Below are positions 45,901 through 57,189 of a stretch of 64,000 bases of DNA, in pieces. Source of the DNA: Acheta domesticus (taxonomy: Eukaryota > Arthropoda > Insecta > Orthoptera > Gryllidae). The stretch is taken from contig JAHLJT010000631.1 of NCBI GenBank assembly GCA_031308135.1, positions 225,553,819 through 225,617,818 of the forward strand. The letters are read 5' to 3'. The notes beneath the pieces were generated by a model. The model was not told the origin of the DNA and made no database searches. It saw only the letters and a list, made by a program, of their open reading frames with translations. How positions within the stretch are numbered: position 1 is the stretch's first letter; each line of letters begins with the position of its first letter. The position numbers and the translations under genes are program-made.

Positions 45901-46780
45901 CATTGTTCATTGGTTGATAGGCCCTTGTTAACATATGTGCTTCCAAAGAGAATGGTTAAATAGGGCTTTAGGAACTACAAGAAATAAAGCTGGATGAGCG
46001 GAACAAAAACGAGAGTAAGGTTTCTGGTTCCGAATACGTGATATTCTACTCCACGGTTTTGATAGGATTCAATGAGGTGTCGTTAGATTGGTCTTTTCTC
46101 CTGAGTTACTTTGTATTGGTTGGATTTGATTGGTTATTTCAAAAGTACTTTTTTTCTTAGTAGTGGAATTCGTCCTAACATTGCACACCCTAAAGAAATA
46201 AATGTTCCACAAGCTATAATTATTATGCTCGATCATTTATTTTTTATGAGATTACTAAAAAGAAATTAGAATAATACAGTTAAGAAAGAAGCAACATATA
46301 TTATGTATTCAAAATAATGATTTTTGTAAATTCTCCAGAGGCATTTTATTCTCAACATATGGATAAAATGACATTGGTGCCAATGGCATTCGGAAATCTC
46401 TCCTCTTATTTACATCTGATTGTACACTCGACCTCTCGTAGCTTTCTACCATTTGTTCAAAAATAATTATACTAACAGTAAGAGTAATAATATTAATAAT
46501 TATAATAAATACTGAAACAATTATTATTCATTGATGCGTCATTTAATATCAGAACAAATAACAATTTCAATTAATGGCAAATAGTGACTCCAGCGATAAT
46601 TAAAAATATAAAGAAATTTTAAAAACCTTAATTAAAAAGTGGATATGTCATTTTACCTGTGGTTCATAGGTTCAGTGTGCAGACGTACTGATTGTAAGCA
46701 CGCAGTCATGTAGGTTCTGGATTACGCTTAAAATAACGAGAAAGAAAACCTTTACTTACCTTATATACATGAAAGTTTTG
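42925..46780. other. long AT-rich region, no recognisable gene
   Basis: Read on both strands. The longest frame (44806-45099, 97 codons, plus) is A/T-driven with a hydrophobic start; it has no domain and no supporting splice pattern. Confidence 0.45.
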
Positions 46781-46785
46781 AATTA

Positions 46786-47689
46786 CAGTTTTCACAATTC
46801 ACTATTCGCGAGTTCCCAACATTCGCGATTAGAGAAATGCTACCGGTTTTAACATTCGCGAGTGCGTGTTTTGGTCGAACATTTTTTTGAAAGTGAGCAT
46901 ATTTAATTTTCTTTATCAGCGTCAACAAGGAAACGGAACTCGGCAGACGTCGGAGTTCAAAGTATCACTTTCTGCCAAAATTTCAAAGTTGCAATGTCAA
47001 TTCATATTTTTAGAAAAAGACAATTGTAAAATAATTCAATTCAGTTGCGTCAAATTGGAGGTAAGGGTTTTGCCCACATGAACAGAAAAGCCATTCAAGA
47101 TCTGTGCAACTTTCATTATAATGACATCATTGAAGGGGAGCTTCGGGAAATCATCAATGAAGAGAACTTCCTCGAAGGTAATGATGAAATAATGGAAGCG
47201 AAACTGCGTCCTGCAGCAAAATCAATGTCAAAACGGTTAATAGCGTTCTGAAACTTGAACAAGCTATGGTGGAAAGGGCATTCGAATGTGATCCGAACAT
47301 GCAAATAACTTCGAAATTAAAGGGAGAAATAGACGCAGTAACTCTTCCATATTGGGATATTAGAACAACAAGGAGGGTAATGAAACAAAAAAACAAAACA
47401 AACAAACAAAAAAACAAAAAAAAAACTATATGCAATCGCTTTCAACTTTGAAACATTGTTTTATTTCTTCATTTTGGGAGGTTAATTGTGAATTCTCTTT
47501 GAAGTAGCGCTTACTGAGTTCTACTGCAATTGATTGTCAAATATTTTTTTCTTTCTTTTTCAAACAAGTTTTCTATATCCAGGAACCTAACTCATTTTCC
47601 TTCATTAAAAGATAGACTCATCATTCGCGGATTTAACATTCGGGATGTTATTCGGGAACTTAACTCTCGCGAATGTTGAGGGATTACTG
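46786..47689 (+). mobile_element. decayed Tigger/pogo-like DNA transposon
   Basis: The right end, reverse-complemented, reads CAGTAATCCCTCAACATTCG, typical of Tigger-type termini. The left end, starting after TA at 46784-46785, is a degenerate partner: CAGTTTTCACAATTCACTATTCGCGAG. Inside, broken plus-strand frames include GIRRAF-less remnants and a VERAFECDPNM block near 47266-47300, which fits the C-terminal helix pattern (DPNMERS-like) of Tigger transposases. The catalytic DDE domain is not recognisable. Confidence 0.65.
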
Positions 47690-48361
47690 CACTCGGAAAC
47701 AATGTACATTTTCACAGAAGAACAGTTGTCTCAAACTTCTGAATCTCGATAATTTTCGTTTTCGAGACAAGTAAATTTCGCACGAGAGAACTATACCATT
47801 TCTTGTATATTACTGTTAACACCCATAAATTTACCTTGCTCTTGTAAAGTGATGCTTTTGGTAACAATTAAGAAAATATGAGGTGTATCGTTTTACCCCA
47901 GAATGCCCTTTTAGGACAGGTCCCATTATTTGCGAAGAAAACTGTTTCTGAGGAACGTCAAAAACCAACTTAGTAAGCATTCTCATTGTACTTCCATTAT
48001 TTTCGGCGGGTTTGCTGCAACACTTTAACACAATTATTGGTTTTTATATATTATTACGATTAATAAATCATGCATGTCTCATAAATGCTAACATTTCATC
48101 AAATACAGCTTCTGAAAAAAGTAATATTTTCATTTTGGATGTACTTTTCCTTTCATCTCTTCGCTAAATAACATTGCTTGGAAATCTGAGATTATGAATT
48201 TTGCCTGCTCTCGCTGAGATGCCGCGACAAATTAGCATTTACTCCGTTTCCTTAACATAGGAGCCGAATTATTTCATTTATGATTCTTCTGATTTTTTTA
48301 AGTCAACTGCACTACTTTCTTGACGTAAAATGTTTTGTAAGCTTGTCGACTTGTCGACACG

Positions 48362-48363
<2 letters not shown>
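47690..48363. other. spacer
   Basis: No gene recognised. Confidence 0.4.

Positions 48364-48406
<43 letters not shown>
48364..48406. repeat. (AT)n microsatellite, left part
   Basis: About 21 AT units preceded by GTCGACACGACA. The array continues at 49965-49974 and 55948-55995, after the two LTR insertions. Confidence 0.95.
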
Positions 48407-48409
<3 letters not shown>

Positions 48410-49964
48410 AGCGGTACGCTATTTTTAATATTTTTTAAATTTCACAAATAACTGTCGATGCGAGGCGTCCACCTCCCGCCGCCGCCAGCCGGGTCGGCGC
48501 GCCCCCTCCGCTAATGGAAGGGATGACAGCACGCGCCCCTCTAAAGTTTATGGCCATCGTCCGCGAGTCGACCCTCATCCCGTCACGCACCCGGGCGCCG
48601 AAGAAGAGATTAGAGACGTGTGCCGATCCCGCCGTTCCGGGTATCATGCGCACTGAGTACCCAGGCCGTCCTTCGCAGCTTTCTCCGGGGGTCCCAACGG
48701 ACATTCCGCGTACCCTTTACTGACCTACTTCCGAAGTCAGACGGAGAGCGTTTTCCAGACAGAGATAGGGCTACGGAAAATTCCTAGAATCACCGGACCT
48801 GATTGGCCGAGGACAAAATTACGGCGTAGTAGCACTTAGCCAATCAGGGGCAAAATTCCGTGGGGTGGGAGCGATTTTGGGGCACTTTTGAATTTTCGGG
48901 GTGGCGGAACGAGGACACCTCCACGCTAGCGGCGTAGGGGAGAAGATCACTTCTTCTTGTTCGATTGAGCTGGGGGGGGCGAGCGCCGCGGAGCGAGTAA
49001 CAGCTCCGGCGCCGCGTTCGAACACTACGTTTACTCGACTTGTCTTGGGTGGCGAGCGCCGCGGAGTAAGTGATAGCTCCGGCGCCGCGTTCGAGGGAGA
49101 ATTATTATTTTGGGACTTAGTTCGTGGACTCTGAGCTCTGCCGTGGGCAGTGACCGGTGACTAGTTTTCTCCGAGATTCGTGACCGTGAAAACTCCAGAG
49201 AACTTTCCGTAAGAACTGCTGATTTGTGTGAACGGAATTCGCGATCATTCACGATCCGGGCCAGCTGACCGTCGCCGTCGCCGCCGCCGCCGTCACCGCC
49301 GCAGCCGCTGTCGCCGCCGCCGCTCCTTTGGTAGCTATTGTGGAAGGACGTTTCTCGGCCTGGCAGGGCCATCTCAGCCGCCGACCCAGACGGAGAGAAG
49401 CCGACGCCGCCGCGACCCCCGCCGCCGCCGCCGAGGGCCGCCTACACGCCGCCCCATTCAGGCATAAACTTCGGTCAACGACCGCCAAAGAACTATTGTG
49501 CATTGCTGTGCCGCGCTTAGGCACTTGTTTCCTCATTATTGTCAGCCAGAAGGCGAATGGCCTAGAGTTTGTTGGGGCCTGTAAAGGAATTTGATTGTAA
49601 TTCTCGTTCTTTACTTTTTTTTTAGATTTAAGTTTTATCTCATTTTTTCTTTCGTTTCTAACTGAGCTCATCAGGTAGGGCCTTTCTTAACTCTTTGAAT
49701 CACTGTAACTTCCCCGGCCTATTATTAGGCGGGAATAAACCTTTTTATTTGCTTTACCAACCACTGAATTGTTTCTGTAGTTAGCAAACGCCTTACGACT
49801 CCTTCCATCCGAGTTAGATTCTAAGCAGGTGACAAAGTTGGCCGACTGAGCTAGGCCCGGGCCGCCCTCGTTGACTTCGGCGCACACCCACGCCGCCGGA
49901 GCTCGACGCTGTGGTTGACAATCGACGCCACCGTGTGGCTCGATAACGAACCTTGGGTGTGACA
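48407..49964 (+). repeat. solo LTR in the AT array
   Basis: 1,558 bp from TGTAGCGG to GTGTGACA, flanked by ATAT on both sides. No second copy or internal region is present, so the element was probably lost by LTR-LTR recombination. Orientation plus is inferred from an AATAAA signal at 49732-49737. Also seen: inverted CCAAT boxes CCTGATTGGC (48798) and GCCAATCAGG (48839), and a ~72-bp tandem duplicate (CGAGCGCCGCGGAG...CTCCGGCGCCGCG at 48980 and 49052). Small frames inside are not credible genes. Confidence 0.75.
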
Positions 49965-49974
49965 ATATATATAT

Positions 49975-51132
49975 TGAAACGAGTTGTTAATTAACTCACA
50001 CAAATTAAATAAAAGAGAGGGGGACAGGGATTCTTTCTCAGGAATGGGTTCCGGGTCTGATCATACATACAATGGAAATTGACAATGGTTTATTACAAAA
50101 AAAGAACCATGATCATTACAAGCAACTGGATTTAACATACACTTGCTGCCCTGTGATCCGTATTCCCTACACCAATCTCTTGTAAATTACATCATTCAAT
50201 GGTTTGCTACTGTCCGCACCACATTCCCCTCCCCTGACATCCATTCTCTGATTACCCTGGTTACTGAATATCAGGTACTTATGCTGTATGCCTCTTGTAG
50301 CTCTGACGCGTGACTCCACCTCGGCGCTATCCTCGGGATTGCTCGGGTCTGCTCGGTCGCCCGCGTCGCCGCCGTGTCGCCACCGCGCCCGCCGCCTTCT
50401 CCAGCAATGCTCGCGAACACGCCACGCCGTTTCCCAAATCTTCGTTCTTCACAGTACTGGCAGACGAAATTCATTCGGCATACTCGAACACTCGTGTCTC
50501 TCACGCAACGGGAGCATTAGTTTCACGATTAATCTTTCTCCGTACAACTCACCAGCGTGTGAACGACGCCTGGTTACTGCACTCGCTCGTGTAAATATAA
50601 TAGTACAAGTCTCAATTATCCCCTTTCCGCCCCCTTTTTCCCATGTTGTGACTTTGATGTTACTGCACAGTCCTCACAATCACAATTGTTACTATCCTAC
50701 GTTTATTCAACGTCTCTATTAGTTGCTGCACTCGTCCATGTCCACGTGTTTACCACTTACTACCGACATTATCTGTAGCATCTCTGTTCTTTCACATTAC
50801 ACACGCATCTTTTTAACTCCGCTTTACCACAGTTACCTGTATCACTCAAGCGTCTACTCGCACGATTCTTCTACTTTTTTCACACCACACTTTCGCTGAT
50901 TTCATATATTACATCGCTCTACCATCTGACCTCCGCCATGTCTGGGCGCTTCTCTCTCGCCACTCTGGCCTCTTGGCCCGTGCTCGGTTCGCGGCACTCG
51001 GTTCCTCCGCTGAGCCGGCTCCGGCCCCCCCCCCCCCGACTCCGCCGGCTGGCCAGCCTGTGCCGCGCAGTTTAAACCTACGAATTGGGCCGAAACGCAT
51101 TGTTATCACTGAGATGATAACAATTCGTTTCA
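49975..51132 (-). repeat. 3' LTR of element B
   Basis: Nearly identical to 54793-55947. The last ~18 codons of the element's gene run into it, up to the stop at 51078. Confidence 0.95.
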
Positions 51133-52805
51133 TCACCCCCTCCTCCCCTTTTTCCGGATTTTTCACACAAAATCCACCTAAATTTTTGAGTGGGGTCTTC
51201 AAGGTCGCCCCCTTCTATAGGGCATGGTCGCAAGTTGTAAAAATTATAACATCCTACTATTTCTTGTCTATCTTGAATCTTGACCAATACCACGCCATCC
51301 ACAATTTTCCATCGATCCCGTTTTCTCCTTAATGCCGCGATGTCCGGGTCGTCCTCCTGGATCCGGCCCTCTTTAAAACATTTAACTTTGTAATCTTTAA
51401 TTGGGGCTTGATTCTTACTAAACACTTGCCTGTTGCCTAATATCCCTATTTGCTTGACTTGTTCCCATAGTTTTTCTTCTGATTCCTCCACTACATTACC
51501 CGAACATACCTCGTAACCTTCTTCCAATCCTTGGTCCATTTCAGCTTTCTGGCCTCCTAGTTCCGCCAGTTTCCGGTCGAGATCGATCGCAACCCTGCAT
51601 TCCAACAAGAATTCTGTCCCCAGGATTATTGGATGTAATAAGTTCTTCAGTACCAGCGCTACTACTTCATACCTTTGGTTGCCGATTTCCACATTTATCA
51701 TGATCTGTTTTGTAATGGGGCTGGACCTCTTCTGGGTTGCTCCTATTACGTACACCCCATTCATGGGCAAACACCTCATTTTCTTGCCTTCCGCCAACAA
51801 CTCCTCATCAAATTTCTCCGACACCACAGTAGTCGTGCAACCTGTATCCACTAACGCTTCCGTACTTAACCCTTCACATATCAATCTAATCGTGGGGCAT
51901 TTTCTTATTCGAACGTCTGAGCTCTTTCGCCTCTGCCACGGCTGGTCGTCGTAGGTCACCGTTTGGATGGTGTTAATGGGGACCGCGTTTGACATTTCCC
52001 TTGTCTCGTCGGTAATGGGGTCTCTCTTCACCACAGATTCTTCTAGTTTCATGTTTTCTTCCCTCGACTCCAATGGTACTACTTTGTCTTCCACCTCGTG
52101 AAGTTTATCCGGTATCTCCATCTGGTATTCCTCAATCTTGTTTTCATTTGCTTTGACGTCTTCTTGACACCTGACTTCCATCTCTCCCATATTGTTGTCT
52201 TGTGTCCCAAGATGGTCGTTGATTTGTTCTTGCAAACGAGTCTCCCTTTCCTCTTCCATCTTGTTTGCTTGTGTTTCTGGTTTTCTGTCCTGCCTCTCAA
52301 ATCGTGCCACTACTTGACTTATTTGATTAGCTAGTTCCCTCATCCGTTCCTCCGCTTTCTTATCCCGTTCTTCCGCTCTCTTATTCTGTTCTTCCATCAG
52401 CTTCTTCTGTTCTTCCGCTCTCTGATTCTGTTCTTCCATCAGCTTCTTCTGTTCTTCCGCTCTCTTATTCTGTTCTTCCATCAGCTTCTTCTGTTCTTCC
52501 GCTTTCCTGTTCTGTTCTTCCGCTATCATTTTCTGTTGTTCCATCAACTTACTCATCATCTGGATTATGTCCGGTTGAGTACTTGCTTGCATCTCTCGAT
52601 TCAATGTTCCTGCTTCAGTCTGGTTGATCGGTGTTGATGTAATTTTGAATTCATGGCTGAAGTCTTCTCCCGTTTCCTCCCTCCATCCACTACCATTCCC
52701 TACATCTTCACCTCTCAGTAAAGTGCTCCCACCTATTCCTTCATCGCTATCCTCCATCCTCCCCTTCCTCTCTGGTTGCACCGATTCCCTCTGTTGGGCT
52801 GCCAT
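51078..52805 (-). CDS. Gag-protease protein of element B fused to a pol tail
   Basis: Start: the ATG at 52805 (MAAQQRES...), good context, first ATG after the long leader. Seen in 575 residues: an acidic head; a coiled coil with at least three near-perfect 14-residue units of EEQKKLMEEQNKRA type (about residues 98-160); a second charged helical stretch to about 280; then a retropepsin-like domain with ALVDTGCTTTVVS (catalytic Asp at residue 320) and a PIILGTEFL flap-to-C-terminal block near 395. After about residue 440 the sequence changes to a charged tail (ALRRKRDRWKIVDGVVLVK) like the C-terminal end of a pol protein, and the frame ends inside the 3' LTR. No capsid major homology region or zinc knuckle is obvious. 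A deletion that kept the frame open joined protease to the pol tail. Confidence 0.8.
   Translation of the reverse strand: MAAQQRESVQPERKGRMEDSDEGIGGSTLLRGEDVGNGSGWREETGEDFSHEFKITSTPINQTEAGTLNREMQASTQPDIIQMMSKLMEQQKMIAEEQNRKAEEQKKLMEEQNKRAEEQKKLMEEQNQRAEEQKKLMEEQNKRAEERDKKAEERMRELANQISQVVARFERQDRKPETQANKMEEERETRLQEQINDHLGTQDNNMGEMEVRCQEDVKANENKIEEYQMEIPDKLHEVEDKVVPLESREENMKLEESVVKRDPITDETREMSNAVPINTIQTVTYDDQPWQRRKSSDVRIRKCPTIRLICEGLSTEALVDTGCTTTVVSEKFDEELLAEGKKMRCLPMNGVYVIGATQKRSSPITKQIMINVEIGNQRYEVVALVLKNLLHPIILGTEFLLECRVAIDLDRKLAELGGQKAEMDQGLEEGYEVCSGNVVEESEEKLWEQVKQIGILGNRQVFSKNQAPIKDYKVKCFKEGRIQEDDPDIAALRRKRDRWKIVDGVVLVKIQDRQEIVGCYNFYNLRPCPIEGGDLEDPTQKFRWILCEKSGKRGGGGDETNCYHLSDNNAFRPNS
51133..51147 (-). 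other. polypurine tract of element B
   Basis: The minus strand reads GGGGAGGAGGGGGTGA directly before the 3' LTR. Confidence 0.7.
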
Positions 52806-54792
52806 CTTGCTATTTAATGACCTCGTTCCCTAATCTAATTCGTATGTTCCCACTACCTACCAAACAACCTAGTAATGTTTCTATTTCTAACCTTCTGCCT
52901 ATTTCCTCCGTCCACCTACATTCACAGTGATCTTGTTATTATTTCTATAGCTAATTATGTTTTGCCCCACAACAATGCTCTTTACCAATCGTATATCAAT
53001 ATTCACTATTAATTGACCGTACACATAATTATTCTCATTAACCTGTACAAACTCTCACATATATCATAGGCCCTATTAATAACCTTCACTTCACCAATTA
53101 GATTTACACACTTGTATCACCCAATAACACAAAATCGAATAAGCAGTGGAGTACAAGATAACCTACCCCCTTTCACACTTTATGATTTACACTCTATTTG
53201 AACACCCTTACTTTAAAAATAATCATTAACTTCACGGTAACGCCTTCACAAATTCTTACAAATAATTTTTCATAATGCTCATAATACTGCAAACAGCAAT
53301 CTCCATACCATCTAAATCACAAATGAACAACTTATTAACACTACTGTTAATACAATTTCTGCGAGTAAATCCTCATAGTACCCATAATACCGTCAACACC
53401 ACCTTCATACACTCTGAACCCCAAATAAACAAGTTGTGAAACACTTATAATACATGTAACACAGCACCCTCATAGTACATATAACACTACCAGCAATATC
53501 CTTCATACAATCTAAATCACCACATAAGCAAATTATTGAACACTACTATTAGTATAAATTCCTGCAAATAAACTTTCATAATACATATAACACTATTAGC
53601 AACAACCTTCATATGATCTCAATCACCACATAAATACTGCTATTAATATAAATTCCTGCAAATAGATTTTCATAATACCAATAACACTGTAACACTGCTT
53701 TCATATAATCTGAATCCCCCAATAAAATTATTAACCACTGCTGTTAGTGTGATTTTAATCTTACAATCTGAACCACAAAATAAACAAATTATTAAACACT
53801 ATTGTCAATGCCCATTCCAAAATTACATGAATTCACCAATCTACAAACTTATTACCTATTACTAGTATTATTTGTTATTCTGCTGCAAAACTCCCTTTTT
53901 GTTTCCAAAATGACAATGTTAATACCTCACTTATTTTAATGCACCCATTATCTTGCACAAGAAAATAACATTTATGATGCACCCTTAGAACACTATTAAT
54001 GATTACTTCATTGAACAAAATTCTTTCAATCACTTGAGAATGCTTTGTTTTTCAACTACCACCGAGTACTGTATTACTTAATGTGCCCTCTTATTCTCAT
54101 TAAACATACAAACAATAATATACAAACTTATTCAGAAAACACTGGCATCAATTAAGAAAAATTTCACTTAAAAAACACTTTTGCATTATTATGCCTATAC
54201 TTGATCCTCTCCAGAAACCCACCACCTCAAACATAAACATGAATGACAAATCAAATTTAAGTTATTACTATTGCCTGGCAACTATTTTCCTGGCTAACAA
54301 ATTACATCTATGCACTGGATCACTTCAAAACAACTTGTATTCATCACACACTTTTTGTTTTCCAAAGTAATTATAATAACTGCTTGTTAATGTCACCCTG
54401 ATTCAATATATTTCAACTGCAATACTACTCTCTAATTATCTCAATAATACCCACACTATTAATTCCCATTGCTTGCATGATTTCACCGGAGCCACATTAC
54501 TTAGTTTACCGAGTCCAGCCTGTGCGGGCGCCAGTGAAACGAGTTGTTAATTACATTTGTGCACTGAATCAATTCAAAGCAAGTTGTAATTATAACATGC
54601 TTCTTACACATTTCAAGGTTATTGTTATAACTGCTTGTTCAATATCAAAATACCTTAATATGCTCCAAATGCCGTACTACTATTTATATTCTCTTATCTT
54701 ATTTATGCCCGCACTATTGATTTCCATTGCTTGCATGATTTTACCGGAGCCACATTACTTAGTTTACCGAGTCCAGCCTGTGCGGGCGCCAG
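52806..54792 (-). other. long AT-rich leader of element B
   Basis: About 2 kb of untranslated DNA between the PBS and the gene, unusually long. It holds a ~100-bp tandem array (53250-53810) and the duplicated PBS segment (54298-54792). Confidence 0.7.
53250..53815. repeat. ~100-bp tandem array in the leader of element B
   Basis: Five to six diverged copies. Landmarks are AAATTCCTGCAAATA at 53557 and 53653 (weaker at 53253 and 53351), each followed by TTTCATAATAC and then by a CTTCATA...ATCTAAATCACC block. Confidence 0.7.
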
Positions 54793-54811
54793 TGAAACGA
54801 GTTGTTAATTA
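54298..54811 (-). repeat. tandem duplication of U5 end, PBS and leader in element B
   Basis: Unit of ~250-258 bp in two copies. Both contain CCAGCCTGTGCGGGCGCCAG (inverse PBS), followed by TGAAACGAGTTGTTAATTA, which is the LTR edge. The internal LTR-edge copy starts at 54535; the real LTR starts at 54793. Confidence 0.85.
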
Positions 54812-55945
54812 ACTCACACAAATTAAATAAAAGAGAGGGGGACAGGGATTCTTTCTCAGGAATGGGTTCCGGGTCTGATCATACATACAATGGAAATTGA
54901 CAATGGTTTATTACAAAAAAAGAACCATGATCATTACAAGCAACTGGATTTAACATACACTTGCTGCCCTGTGATCCGTATTCCCTACACCAATCTCTTG
55001 TAAATTACATCATTCAATGGTTTGCTACTGTCCGCACCACATTCCCCTCCCCTGACATCCATTCTCTGATTACCCTGGTTACTGAATATCAGGTACTTAT
55101 GCTGTATGCCTCTTGTAGCTCTGACGCGTGACTCCACCTCGGCGCTATCCTCGGGATTGCTCGGGTCTGCTCGGTCGCCCGCGTCGCCGCCGTGTCGCCA
55201 CCGCGCCCGCCGCCTTCTCCAGCAATGCTCGCGAACACGCCACGCCGTTTCCCAAATCTTCGTTCTTCACAGTACTGGCAGACGAAATTCATTCGGCATA
55301 CTCGAACACTCGTGTCTCTCACGCAACGGGAGCATTAGTTTCACGATTAATCTTTCTCCGTACAACTCACCAGCGTGTGAACGACGCCTGGTTACTGCAC
55401 TCGCTCGTGTAAATATAATAGTACAAGTCTCAATTATCCCCTTTCCGCCCCCTTTTTCCCAGGTTGTGACTTTGATGTTACTGCACAGTCCTCACAATCA
55501 CAATTGTTACTATCCTACGTTTATTCAACGTCTCTATTAGTTGCTGCACTCGTCCATGTCCACGTGTTTACCACTTACTACCGACATTATCTGTAGCATC
55601 TCTGTTCTTTCACATTACACACGCATCTTTTTAACTCCGCTTTACCACAGTTACCTGTATCACTCAAGCGTCTACTCGCACGATTCTTCTACTTTTTTCA
55701 CACCACACTTTCGCTGATTTCATATATTACATCGCTCTACCATCTGACCTCCGCCATGTCTGGGCGCTTCTCTCTCGCCACTCTGGCCTCTTGGCCCGTG
55801 CTCGGTTCGCGGCACTCGGTTCCTCCGCTGAGCCGGCTCCGGCCCCCCCCCCGACTCCGCCGGCTGGCCAGCCTGTGCCGCGCAGTTTAAACCTACGAAT
55901 TGGGCCGAAACGCATTGTTATCACTGAGATGATAACAATTCGTTT

Positions 55946-55947
<2 letters not shown>
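54793..55947 (-). repeat. 5' LTR of element B
   Basis: 1,155 bp, paired with 49975-51132. Confidence 0.95.

Positions 55948-55995
<48 letters not shown>
55948..55995. repeat. (AT)n microsatellite, right part
   Basis: Continues the array cut by element B. It is followed by CGACACAATATATCGACATG, which resembles the sequence left of the array at 48349-48361. Confidence 0.9.
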
Positions 55996-55998
<3 letters not shown>

Positions 55999-55999
55999 C

Positions 56000-56840
56000 A
56001 CAATATATCGACATGACAATATAAAATGCCATGTAAATAATTTTTAGTTTTAATGTGACTCATTTTGTATACTACTTATTATCGTCTCCTGTATTATTTC
56101 AGTAGTATACCTTTGGGTTCCGGCTCTCACACGCAATCAATCTTTATAAATGAGGGCTCTAAAGGAAGAGAATTTCACGCAGACTTGACGAATTCCATTT
56201 TGACTTTAAAAATATGGATGATTTCTTTCAAAAAACGCATCGAAATATTAATGTAAAATGCAACCCGCATCACATGCCAACCTATATCGTCAAATAACTC
56301 ATAAACAAAGCGTTTTAGAGCCTTAAACTGTACAATTTTGAGGCCAAAGGCCTAAAAGAAGCGTTTTCCACACCATAATCTATAAGATGAGACATTCTCC
56401 AATCCATTCAATTAACTTTTCGGTTCCACGCTTCAATACGATCAAGGCCACCTCAATATTTCAGTCCTTCCTGCTGGTAGTAATTTTTGTGGCGACAAGC
56501 TTAGAAGGCTTAGATTCGACAATCTTTATTTACGCTTTCTGTTAACACCGTAGTTTGTGCAGTCTGACGAGATTTATTTGCATAATCATTAATTCAAGAT
56601 TTGCTCTCCAGCAACAACTAGAAGTACTATTATAGTTGCTTGATACCTATACCTATGAAGATTGTTTCTTATGCGTGTAGTGAAACTATTCAATTAACGT
56701 TTTTTCACGGTCTATAAGTGCAGTGTACTTAATTGTGGAGAGATGTGGATGTTGAGTGAAGACTGTATTTGTGTTTTACCTGTACCAATATTTTCGTTAT
56801 CATTCGATGAAATTTTCAAGTCAACGGGTTCAGACACGTA
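56000..56840. other. AT-rich spacer
   Basis: Nothing identified. Confidence 0.4.
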
Positions 56841-56842
56841 GC

Positions 56843-57189
56843 TTTCTCAAAAGTAAAAAGCTAATATTTTTGTGTCTATCACGAAAAATCAAAACCTAAT
56901 TGACAAAGAATATTGAATATTTACTTCAAATGTCTTTAAGTAAGTGTTGGGAATTATTCCAAGCAAATTCCCCATGATATTGAATAAATATTTATTGAAA
57001 ATTTCTTTTACACATTAATTGCATTGTTTTTTATTTTTATTTGTAATTGTGTTAGTACATTGCAAGTTACCTTTATAGATTTTAAAAAAATAAACACGTT
57101 TCGTTAACTACTTTCCCTCTTAGAATGAAAATAGAAGGATAGGGATGAGTGTGGGGTCTAACTTGCGAGAGTTCTCGCACGGGTACGCA
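56843..57189. repeat. diverged direct duplication, copy 1
   Basis: Pairs with 57872-58174 (about 1 kb downstream). The best-kept block is GAGTTCTCGCACGGGTACGC at the right end; TTGAATAAA...TTTATTGAAAATTT and ATTAATTGCATTGTT are shared in the middle. Confidence 0.65.

Larger units (their letters stand above)
49975..55947 (-). mobile_element. LTR retrotransposon B, internally deleted, recent
   Basis: LTRs at 49975-51132 (1,158 bp) and 54793-55947 (1,155 bp), TGAAACGAG...CGTTTCA. The differences I noted are a C-run of 13 versus 10 and one T/G change (50645 versus 55463). The target duplication ATAT is at 49971-49974 and 55948-55951. Direction minus: the right LTR is 5'. The PBS reads TGGCGCCCGCACAGG next to it, one mismatch from the tRNA-Lys3-type PBS. 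The polypurine tract GGGGAGGAGGGGG lies by the 3' LTR. The single gene joins gag-like, protease and a pol-tail segment; RT, RNase H and the integrase core are missing. Confidence 0.92.

Noticed and set aside
50271..50722. Frames of 77, 144 and 94 codons inside the LTR of element B (repeated at 55089-55540)
   Set aside because: Overlapping frames on both strands of a regulatory repeat. The one coding change between copies is not informative.
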